Source: Anabaena cylindrica PCC 7122 (lineage in GTDB: Bacteria; Cyanobacteriota; Cyanobacteriia; Cyanobacteriales; Nostocaceae). From it: a DNA stretch of 64,000 nucleotides. The stretch's first letter is position 1. The number at the start of each line of letters is the position of its first letter. The stretch spans positions 806,001 to 870,000 of the forward strand of contig NC_019771.1 in NCBI RefSeq assembly GCF_000317695.1, given 5' to 3'. The translations under genes and the position numbers were made by a program. Below are positions 34,186 through 41,741 of this stretch, in pieces. The notes under the pieces were generated by a model. It searched no databases and had not been told where the DNA came from. It was given only the letters and a program-made list of their open reading frames with translations.

Positions 34186-34971
34186 TTATCTTTCTTCTTC
34201 CTGCTCCCTGCTCCCTGCCTCCTGCCCCCTGCCTCCTGCCTCCAATCGCTGATAAGCCTGATCTATAAAATGTTTGCCTCGAAGGAAACCGATGTTACCG
34301 CCGGGGCAAATGTATTGTAGAGTTTCTGGTGTAAAGCGATCGCATAAAGCTTGAACACTTTTAAGTTGTCTAGGCCAGTGAAAAGTTTTTGCTGTGCGTA
34401 ATGCTACTGGTTCACCTTGCAGATTGGGGACTAAATGCCGTCCCGAAAACAGAACTCCCCCAAATTCGCGATAATATAGACATGAGGAGCCTGGAGAATG
34501 TCCAGGTGTCCAGATAGCTTGTGTGGTGGCATCAAGAGTAAATTCTTGATTAAAGGTAGTAACATTTAAGCCAGGTAACAAATAAGCTTCTTGCTCTTGA
34601 ATGAGAATCTCACAATCAAGGGCTTGTTGAATTTCTGCTGTTTTACCAATAGCACCACGATGAGTTATGAACAACCAACGTACGCCTTTTTCTGTTTGTG
34701 CAGTTTGCCCCAGGCATTCCCAAAAATCCTGATTAATTTGCTCTAAAGACGGGCAGTCGATGAGAATATTACCTTCATTTCTTACAATAAGATAAGAAGT
34801 TCCTCCTAATGTATCTCGATTTGGTGGCAAGGCAAAAATTTTGTTGATGCCCAAGTCAGTAAATTCTGTTTCTGTTGAATTAGCAGGGATTTCTCCTACT
34901 GGCATTTGACCAGAAAGTACAGTTTGAGGAGGCTTAATTGGATAACTTGTTTGTTGAAGTGCGGGAGACAT
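34186..34971 (-). CDS. metallo-beta-lactamase-fold protein lacking canonical metal ligands
   Basis: A 261-residue protein with the fold of the metallo-beta-lactamase superfamily: 'YLIVRNEGNILIDCPSL', 'TPGHSPGSSCLYYREFGGVLFSGRHLVPN'. The usual HxHxDH motif is replaced by 'FITHRGAIGK', keeping one His only, and the later Asp ligand is Arg in 'SGRH'. It is therefore likely to be non-catalytic or to use a different site. The last 15 residues ('GGRGQEAGSREQEEER') are translated from a CTGCCTCC-type repeat, so the C-terminus may have been extended by repeat insertion. The neighbour at 34157 is convergent ctpA. Confidence 0.75.
   Translation of the reverse strand: MSPALQQTSYPIKPPQTVLSGQMPVGEIPANSTETEFTDLGINKIFALPPNRDTLGGTSYLIVRNEGNILIDCPSLEQINQDFWECLGQTAQTEKGVRWLFITHRGAIGKTAEIQQALDCEILIQEQEAYLLPGLNVTTFNQEFTLDATTQAIWTPGHSPGSSCLYYREFGGVLFSGRHLVPNLQGEPVALRTAKTFHWPRQLKSVQALCDRFTPETLQYICPGGNIGFLRGKHFIDQAYQRLEAGGRGQEAGSREQEEER
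34190..34242. repeat. C/T-rich short tandem repeat at gene end
   Basis: Units of CTGCTCC and CTGCCTC in tandem overlap the 3' end of the gene at 34186 and encode its Gly/Arg/Glu-rich tail on the minus strand. It is the same heptamer-type class as the repeat at 25447. Confidence 0.65.
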
Positions 34972-35380
34972 AAATCAAATAATTTCAAAATCAAGAATTC
35001 TGATTTTGTGGTAGGTCTCTTTAATTAGGAGTACTACTACCCCAAAAGAATTTTTGTCGGTTAAGGCGTTTCCAATGTACAGAATAACCCATATCACCTG
35101 AGTTCGGAGTTCTGAGTTCTGAGTTCGGAGACGCTACGCGAACGGAGTTATGATTTTTAAGAGCGAGAGAATAAGGGTTTGAAACTCTACTGGGGGCGAG
35201 TTTTCCACAAATTATCTTATATCGAACTCAGTATGACATCAGTCCAATTTTCAACCGTTTGCAGTATAACTTCTGTGTTCCTACTTCCTTGATCATGAAC
35301 TCCTGTTTGCGTCAGCGTCTTGGCAGGAAATAGCGAGGCAGTCCTGAACTACTTTTTTTGTCCAAATTAGTGAACATAAC
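34972..35380. other. 409-base intergenic region with degraded heptamer repeat
   Basis: No gene is seen. It contains 'GAGTTCGGAGTTCTGAGTTC'-type repeats at about 35098-35135, joined to an 'ACGCTACGCGAACGGAG' repeat. The last 150 bases are probably the promoter region of the protease gene at 35381. Confidence 0.55.
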
Positions 35381-36859
35381 ATGGCATTTTGGTTTCTTCT
35401 CTTACTGGGTCTAGCTACTTATCTCATAGTGCAGCGCAGCGTTGCTCATATCACCCGCACACCAGTGTGGTTATTGTGGCTGGTGTTAATGACACCTGCA
35501 TTGATCTTAAGCGGTTGGACATTGATTTATGGTGTCAAACAACCACCTCCACCAGGGCTGATTATCTGGCCTTTGGTGGTTTCTCTACTGCTATACTGGT
35601 TTTTATTTCTATCAGGGCGTAGAGTACCAGGAGATGCCCAGACTCAAGGACAAATGACAGGATCACCATCAGCTAATAATCCTACCTCCGAAGCATCACC
35701 AGTGCGTCCCATTGAGCCGGCAGAAGAAACTAATTTGCGAAATTGTTTCCCTTGGTCTGTATACTACCTACAAAACATTGAGTATCGACCCCAAGCGGTG
35801 ATTTGTCGTGGTCAGTTGCGAACCAAGGCCAATCAAGCTTATCACCAAATTAAAACAAATATTGAAGAGCAATTTGGCGATCGCTTTTTGGTGATATTCC
35901 AAGAAGGTATGAATGATAAACCCTTCTTTGTACTCGTTCCCAATTCCCAAGCGGCTAAACAAAATACAAACCGCGCTTCAGAAAATTTAACTCAAGCCGC
36001 AGTAGCCCTTTCATTGTTGTTACTGACTTTATTCACCACCACCTTAATCGGCTCGCAAATTGCTGGGGTGGAATTAACGAAACTCAAATCTGACCTCACT
36101 CTACTCACAAATGGTTTACCCTACGCCTTAGGATTAATCACCATCTTGGGTATCCATGAACTAGGTCACTATTTCACGGCTCGATTCCATAAAATTCGCT
36201 CGACCTTGCCATATTTTATCCCTGTGCCTTTTTTCTTAGGAACTTTTGGCGCATTTATTCAAATGCGTAGTCCCATTCCCCACCGCAAAGCGTTATTTGA
36301 TGTCAGTATTGCTGGGCCGATTGCTGGTTTTATCGCCACTTTACCTTTACTGATCTGGGGTTTAGCTCATTCGGAAGTAGTACCTTTGAGCGAAAAAATG
36401 GGACTATTAAACCCCAATGCCCTGAATCCCAAATATTCAATTTTATTAGCATTGCTTTCAAAATTAGCCTTGGGAAGTGAATTAACCGCCCAATCTGCCT
36501 TGAATTTACACCCCGTGGCAGTAGCTGGATTTTTAGGACTGATTGTCACAGCATTAAATTTGATGCCCGTGGGACAACTTGATGGAGGTCATATTGTTCA
36601 TGCCATGTTTGGACAACGCACAGCAGTTATCATTGGTCAAATCGCTCGTTTGTTGTTACTCATGCTGTCTTTTATTCGTAGAGAATTTTTGTTGTGGGCA
36701 ATTCTATTATTATTTATTCCCTTAATTGATGAGCCAGCGCTGAACGATGTCACAGAACTGGATAACGGACGTGATATTTTGGGATTAAGTGCGATCGCTT
36801 TATTATTAATAATAATCCTGCCACTACCTCAATTCTTGGCTCGTGTGTTGCAGATTTAG
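35381..36859 (+). CDS. site-2 protease (M50) membrane metalloprotease
   Basis: A 492-residue multi-pass protein. Two N-terminal helices are followed by a soluble region of about 110 residues, then six or more helices with the zinc motif 'HELGHYF' (His259-Glu-x-x-His263) and the second motif 'NLMPVGQLDGGH' supplying the Asp. The layout is that of the plant EGY/cyanobacterial S2P family, including a conserved 'IRSTLPYFIPVPFFLGTFGA' loop. Such proteases cleave membrane-bound regulators within the bilayer; the substrate here is unknown. It is a single gene. Confidence 0.9.
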   Translation: MAFWFLLLLGLATYLIVQRSVAHITRTPVWLLWLVLMTPALILSGWTLIYGVKQPPPPGLIIWPLVVSLLLYWFLFLSGRRVPGDAQTQGQMTGSPSANNPTSEASPVRPIEPAEETNLRNCFPWSVYYLQNIEYRPQAVICRGQLRTKANQAYHQIKTNIEEQFGDRFLVIFQEGMNDKPFFVLVPNSQAAKQNTNRASENLTQAAVALSLLLLTLFTTTLIGSQIAGVELTKLKSDLTLLTNGLPYALGLITILGIHELGHYFTARFHKIRSTLPYFIPVPFFLGTFGAFIQMRSPIPHRKALFDVSIAGPIAGFIATLPLLIWGLAHSEVVPLSEKMGLLNPNALNPKYSILLALLSKLALGSELTAQSALNLHPVAVAGFLGLIVTALNLMPVGQLDGGHIVHAMFGQRTAVIIGQIARLLLLMLSFIRREFLLWAILLLFIPLIDEPALNDVTELDNGRDILGLSAIALLLIIILPLPQFLARVLQI

Positions 36860-37008
36860 AACAACTCTCAGTTGTTCATTACCATAATTGCGGTATGAAT
36901 TATGTTATGCCTACGGCACGCTGCGCGAACGCGCAAAGGGGCAAAGCCACAAAGTTTGAAATTTCGTCATACTCTAAATGTGTACTAATAGAGTAATGGA
37001 CAAAATTT

Positions 37009-38454
37009 ATGCAAATTCAAACACCAGACTGGGTTAAACACGCCGTTTTCTATCAAATTTTTCCCGATAGATTTGCTAGAAGCAAACAACCACGCAAACG
37101 TTTATTAAATGAAGCGCGTTGGGAAGATTGGGAAGCAATGCCAACCCTCCAAGGTTATAAAGGTGGAGATTTGTGGGGCATATTGGAACAATTAGACTAT
37201 ATCCAAAGTTTAGGAATTAACGCCATTTACTTCACACCCATCTTTCAATCTGCAAGTAATCATCGCTATCATACCCATGATTATTATCAAGTTGATCCAC
37301 TTTTGGGAGGTAATGAAGCTTTTAAAGAATTACTAGATGCAGCCCATCAGCGAAATATAAAAGTTGTGTTAGATGGAGTATTTAATCATTCTAGTCGGGG
37401 CTTTTTCTTTTTTCATGATGTTTTAGAGAATGGACCCCATTCTCCTTGGGTAAATTGGTTTAAAATTCACGGCTGGCCTCTTGCACCCTACACTGGTGAA
37501 TTACCTGCAAACTATGAAGGTTGGGCAGGAATTCGCTCTTTACCAGTATTTAATCATGATAACCCAGAAGTACGGGAATACATCATGGAAATTGCCGAAT
37601 ATTGGATTAAATTTGGCATTGATGGTTGGCGTTTAGATGTACCCTTTGAAATTAAAACTCCTGGATTTTGGCAAGAATTTCGCCAACGAGTCAAAGCAAT
37701 TAATCCAGATGCTTATATTGTCGGTGAAGTATGGGGAGATTCCCGTGAATGGTTAGATGGAAACCAATTTGATGGGGTGATGAATTATTTATTTGCTGGG
37801 CCAACTATTGCCTTTACCGCAGGCGACAGAGTAGATTTAGAACAGGTACAAGGCCGTGATTATCAACCCTCTCCACCATTATTTGCGGCTGAATACGCTG
37901 CTAAAATCAAAGAATTACTAGCATTTTATCCTTGGGAAATTCAGCTAACGCAACTTAACTTACTTGCAAGTCATGATACAGCGAGATTAATTACCATTGC
38001 TGGTGGTGATATCCCAAGTGCAGAATTAGCAACTTTACTTTTACTCACTTTCCCCGGTGCATCTAGTATTTATTATGGTGATGAAGTCGGTTTACCAGGT
38101 GCATTAGATCCTGATTCGCGTCGGGGGTTTCCTTTAGAATCTAATTGGAATTTAGAAATTCTTGATACTCACAAAAAATTAATTTCTCTACGTCACAAAT
38201 ATCAAGCTTTGCGTATTGGGGATTATCAAGTTCTTTATGCACAGGGAACGCTGTATATATTTGCGCGAACCTTGGGAACTGAGGAATTAATTATTGCTGT
38301 GAATGTGGGAACAGCAACCGCAACGGGTAATGTAGATTGTAGTAGTTTACAAACTCAACCTGAGCAAATTTTATTTGGTACTGGGGAAGTTGAATGGAAT
38401 AGTGAAATTCTTGATTTAACCATTCCCCCCCGTACTGGTTGCATTTTAGGTTAA
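37009..38454 (+). CDS. GH13 alpha-amylase-family glycosidase (neopullulanase/cyclomaltodextrinase-like)
   Basis: A 481-residue cytoplasmic enzyme. GH13 regions: 'VVLDGVFNHSSRGF' (region I), 'DGWRLDVPFEI' with the nucleophile Asp (II), 'IVGEVWGD' with the acid Glu (III), and 'LLASHDTARL' with the transition-state Asp (IV). The start 'WVKHAVFYQIFPDRF' is typical of the neopullulanase/cyclomaltodextrinase group, but the N-terminal starch-binding N domain is missing. It likely acts on glycogen-derived maltooligosaccharides. Its last 4 bases overlap the end of the opposite-strand HNH gene. Confidence 0.9.
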   Translation: MQIQTPDWVKHAVFYQIFPDRFARSKQPRKRLLNEARWEDWEAMPTLQGYKGGDLWGILEQLDYIQSLGINAIYFTPIFQSASNHRYHTHDYYQVDPLLGGNEAFKELLDAAHQRNIKVVLDGVFNHSSRGFFFFHDVLENGPHSPWVNWFKIHGWPLAPYTGELPANYEGWAGIRSLPVFNHDNPEVREYIMEIAEYWIKFGIDGWRLDVPFEIKTPGFWQEFRQRVKAINPDAYIVGEVWGDSREWLDGNQFDGVMNYLFAGPTIAFTAGDRVDLEQVQGRDYQPSPPLFAAEYAAKIKELLAFYPWEIQLTQLNLLASHDTARLITIAGGDIPSAELATLLLLTFPGASSIYYGDEVGLPGALDPDSRRGFPLESNWNLEILDTHKKLISLRHKYQALRIGDYQVLYAQGTLYIFARTLGTEELIIAVNVGTATATGNVDCSSLQTQPEQILFGTGEVEWNSEILDLTIPPRTGCILG

Positions 38455-38696
38455 ATATCGAAATGTCGGTGAAAGCGATTGTCTATTTTATCAGTTTTTT
38501 GTTGATTACAAATTAAGCAGAGAGTTTGTAAATTACTAATATCGTTTTTACCACCACGAGACAAAGGGATAATATGATCAATGCTGAGGTTAGTTTCTTG
38601 GGAAGTTTTACCGCAGCTTTGACACTGATATTTATCCCTTTGGAAAACGTAGGTTCTGACTTCTGGGGGTATGGTGATACGTGGGGTTTTGTTCAT
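38451..38696 (-). CDS. HNH endonuclease, small
   Basis: An 81-residue protein that is essentially one HNH domain with a structural zinc: Cys pair 'CQSCG', 'LSIDHIIPLSRGGKND' with the catalytic His, 'ISNLQTLCLICNQQK' with Asn and the second Cys pair. Free-standing HNH proteins of this kind occur in mobile elements and restriction systems. It is convergent with and overlaps the GH13 stop by 4 bases. Nothing around it indicates a partner, except perhaps the KGK gene upstream at 38723. Confidence 0.87.
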   Translation of the reverse strand: MNKTPRITIPPEVRTYVFQRDKYQCQSCGKTSQETNLSIDHIIPLSRGGKNDISNLQTLCLICNQQKTDKIDNRFHRHFDI

Positions 38697-38722
38697 GTTT
38701 TTATCTCACGCAAAGGTAAGAG

Positions 38723-39094
38723 TTATGATGTAGCATCGTTTATCATACGTCGTAAATCGTCAAGGGGTGATTCTGGTTCTTTGATTTCTGTGTCTTCTTC
38801 AATGTAAAATTCAACGCTGAGTTTAAATTTGAGTTTCCCTTTTCTCCAAGATTTAGAACCTAAATTTAGCATTTTGACATCCATACCTTCTTTGAAACAT
38901 TCAGTATTATAATGTCTATCTTGTAAATAATAAATTTTTTGTCTCCTCAATGCTTCCCATAGAGAAATCAAAAAATTTGTATCACTTCCGAGTTCTTCAA
39001 ATGCTTGTTTCAATTTATTAACTTTATAAGTTAAATCATTACATTCAATCACATCATCATCATTACACTCTATCAACTTAAAATTATCTTCCAT
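38723..39094 (-). CDS. KGK-domain protein
   Basis: A 123-residue protein of the cyanobacterial KGK family, named for the motif seen here as 'SWRKGKLKFKLSVEFYIEED' near residues 78-97. The N-terminus 'MEDNFKLIECNDDDVIECN' and acidic C-terminus fit. Function is unknown. I set the start at ATG 39094; the longer frame to 39205 begins in a 'GCGCAAAGGCGCAAAGACGC'-type repeat and gives the junk 'FSRKGAKTQRKKD'. It is upstream of the HNH gene on the same strand, with 26 bases between. Confidence 0.75.
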   Translation of the reverse strand: MEDNFKLIECNDDDVIECNDLTYKVNKLKQAFEELGSDTNFLISLWEALRRQKIYYLQDRHYNTECFKEGMDVKMLNLGSKSWRKGKLKFKLSVEFYIEEDTEIKEPESPLDDLRRMINDATS

Positions 39095-39185
39095 ATCTTT
39101 CTTCCTTTGCGTCTTTGCGCCTTTGCGTGAGAATACTCTTATTAGGTGAACACAGAAAAACCCTGCATTCACCCAAAATATTATA

Positions 39186-41570
39186 CTATACCTCTTCTTC
39201 CCCAATTATCGGCAATAAATGCTCATATAACTGCATTGCTTGTAAACAACTATTAATTCCCGTAACTGCTGTATTATACTCCTCAACTTTCCTCGCAACC
39301 TGACTTAACAAACGTTGATTGTTAGCGATCTTTTCCTCCGCTTCTTGTTCCAAAGTTTTCTCTAAATAAGCACGCGCATGAGGATATTGTTGTAAAATAT
39401 CATCTGCTTGTTTTTCCCCCATTGGTAACAACTGAGTTTTGATAGTTTGGTTGATGGTTTGTCGGAAAGATTTACGAATTGTATTTTCAACTTTCGGTTC
39501 AAAATCTAACTTCAATAATTGTCTAATTGCTGGTTCAGCGTCAATTATACTTTCTGCATCATAACCTTGTGAAGTTTGTTCTAATACTTGTCGAAATTGA
39601 TAAATAGAAAATGTTCCTTCGTTGTAAAATCTGTGACTTTCTCTCACAAAGCGATCGCATTCCACACTAGCAGCATTTACCAAAGCTTGAGAAACTTGTT
39701 TTTCTATCAATTTTATCTCTGATTCAATTCCCCCATCATTTCCTAACAAACGATACAATTGACGGTAATATTCTGATTTTCTAATCTTTTCCATTAGCTG
39801 CTGAAATAGATTAGCAATTACCTGTTGACAAGACTCTATTAAAATGTCTTCCAACTGGTTAGATAAATAATAAAAAGCCTCTACTAAAATAGCAAGTAAA
39901 GGTGCAGTTGCGTTGCGGGGATGACTTAATGTTGCACGACGATAAGCATCAGCTACAGAAAATGTATCTAGTAATTCATCCAAACGACGAATCATCCGAG
40001 ATTGTAATTGTCGAAAGTCTGCTTCAAATTGCTCGCAATTACTATTAATCAATCCGTTGACTTCTTCGTGAATATGTTGGCTAAAATCTCTCCCAACTTG
40101 CTGGAGTTGCTGATTTAATTTTTGCAACTCATATTCTTTCATACTTTCGATTTCACGCGGTTGACTATCTAAGTCTCGTTGCAAACTTTGATAGTGTTTT
40201 TTGAGTTTGATGCAAATGTCTTCTAAGTCATCAGCAAGGTTTTTAAATAATTGCGGACGTTTTTCTTCTGTGAGATAGCGTGTAATTGATGTGCGGAATT
40301 CTTCAACACCACTATCTTGAATGAGTTGCTTGATTAACGGTGTTCCCTGTTCAGTTAAAATTCTCACATAGTTTTGATTAGGTGTTTCAAAGCTATTAAC
40401 TGAAATGCGAAATTGACTAGGGGACAATTTACCAGAGTTAGCACAATAGCGATTAAACTCATTAATAAATTGCGGTGTTTCTTCTCTCCCATCTAAACCT
40501 TTCACACTTTCAACAAAAATCGAGTCTAAACCAAATCTATCTGAAATTGTTGTTTGTTTAATTTGACTTCCGTAAAAACCTAGTAACCCGCTGGTTTTAT
40601 AAACTCTGCTACTATCTCGAAATTGGCCATTAATTAAATCTTCTAATCTTTGTCGGAGTTGATTATTGTACCAAGTTTCATCAATGCGGTTAAAGATATA
40701 AAAAACCCTGTCTCTTATTCCTGTATTTTCCCGCATTATTTCTAATAATTCGGTTTCTTCCTTTGTCAGATCACCCGCAGCAGCAGGTTTGAGAACACAT
40801 ACGACTGCTGATGTATCTGGATGTTGTATTTTTGCATAGGTTAATTGTGCATCTTTTTCTACGGGTGCATCAATCCCAGGTGTGTCAATAATGACGTTAC
40901 CATCTTCTAAAAGCGGATGATGACAATAATATTCTATTCGCTTCAAAACCGCGCTGTTACTACCTCTTCGCGCATATCCTGCTGCTTCTTTGAGGTTGGT
41001 AAAGTTGAATTGTTCCATTGAGTATGTAGCATTATTAACCGTGTTGATGCGATCGCGGTTTGTTATATATCCTTCTAATAACAAAATTAATGCTTTTGCT
41101 TGTTTTCCCCGTTCTGATTTACTCTCTCCACCTTCCTGTTGAATAATTACTGTACAACCTTGACGCAATAAATCAATTACATCAGATTGATTAATATTTT
41201 CTACTGTATTAAATCCCAATTGTTGACACAAAGAAACCGCTTGTTCACGAACTTCTACTTCACTCAAAAAGGTTAAAACAACTCTTTCTGAATCTGCTGG
41301 TGCATACTCGATTTTGCATTCTGTACCAGTTGCGTGTCCTTCTGCACTATATAATAATTCCCTCTCCAATAGTGCATTAATCAACATTGATTTACCCGCA
41401 CTAAAAGCACCTGCAAACACAATTTCAAATTTCGGAGAAATTGCTTTATCTAAAGATATTTGCACAGATGTTATATCTTGAGAACGCAAAGCTGTTTCTT
41501 GGTGCAACAGTTGTAAAATAGATTCAACTTGAGTTTGTAATTGCTGGCACTGAGGCGCTAAACTTGACAT
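39186..41570 (-). CDS. dynamin-like large GTPase
   Basis: A 794-residue protein. The GTPase domain has G1 'GAFSAGKSMLINALL' (about 54-68), G2 Thr in 'GTECKIEY', G3 'DTPGIDAP' and G4 'NRIDE'. Long helical segments rich in Gln and Glu follow (about 400-790), forming the stalk. Bacterial dynamin-like proteins remodel membranes or support membrane repair and phage tolerance. No obvious transmembrane paddle is seen, so the membrane contact is unclear. Monocistronic; a MITE-like repeat lies just upstream at 41605. Confidence 0.87.
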   Translation of the reverse strand: MSSLAPQCQQLQTQVESILQLLHQETALRSQDITSVQISLDKAISPKFEIVFAGAFSAGKSMLINALLERELLYSAEGHATGTECKIEYAPADSERVVLTFLSEVEVREQAVSLCQQLGFNTVENINQSDVIDLLRQGCTVIIQQEGGESKSERGKQAKALILLLEGYITNRDRINTVNNATYSMEQFNFTNLKEAAGYARRGSNSAVLKRIEYYCHHPLLEDGNVIIDTPGIDAPVEKDAQLTYAKIQHPDTSAVVCVLKPAAAGDLTKEETELLEIMRENTGIRDRVFYIFNRIDETWYNNQLRQRLEDLINGQFRDSSRVYKTSGLLGFYGSQIKQTTISDRFGLDSIFVESVKGLDGREETPQFINEFNRYCANSGKLSPSQFRISVNSFETPNQNYVRILTEQGTPLIKQLIQDSGVEEFRTSITRYLTEEKRPQLFKNLADDLEDICIKLKKHYQSLQRDLDSQPREIESMKEYELQKLNQQLQQVGRDFSQHIHEEVNGLINSNCEQFEADFRQLQSRMIRRLDELLDTFSVADAYRRATLSHPRNATAPLLAILVEAFYYLSNQLEDILIESCQQVIANLFQQLMEKIRKSEYYRQLYRLLGNDGGIESEIKLIEKQVSQALVNAASVECDRFVRESHRFYNEGTFSIYQFRQVLEQTSQGYDAESIIDAEPAIRQLLKLDFEPKVENTIRKSFRQTINQTIKTQLLPMGEKQADDILQQYPHARAYLEKTLEQEAEEKIANNQRLLSQVARKVEEYNTAVTGINSCLQAMQLYEHLLPIIGEEEV

Positions 41571-41604
41571 AATAAGTAGTAAACAATGTTTATAAGTATT
41601 GTAA

Positions 41605-41723
41605 TATAGCCTTTCCCACTCTAGTTAGATACAAAATTAACCCTCCCCAACCCTCCCCTTGGTAAGGGGAGGGTGCGCGACAGCGCGGGTGGGGTGTATT
41701 TCATGAGATTGGGAATTGCTATA
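41605..41723. mobile_element. MITE-like 119-base repeat, copy 2
   Basis: It has the same ends and length as the copy at 10716 and is nearly identical. The central hairpin loop reads GGT here and ACC there, i.e. the loop is inverted. It lies between the start of the dynamin-like gene (41570) and the stop of the U32 gene (41742). Confidence 0.65.
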
Positions 41724-41741
41724 CTACTTACTGCAATTTAG

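Noticed and set aside
38723..39205. Longer start for the KGK protein
   Set aside because: The extra 37 codons come from a dispersed GCGCAAAG-type repeat; the family N-terminus begins at ATG 39094.
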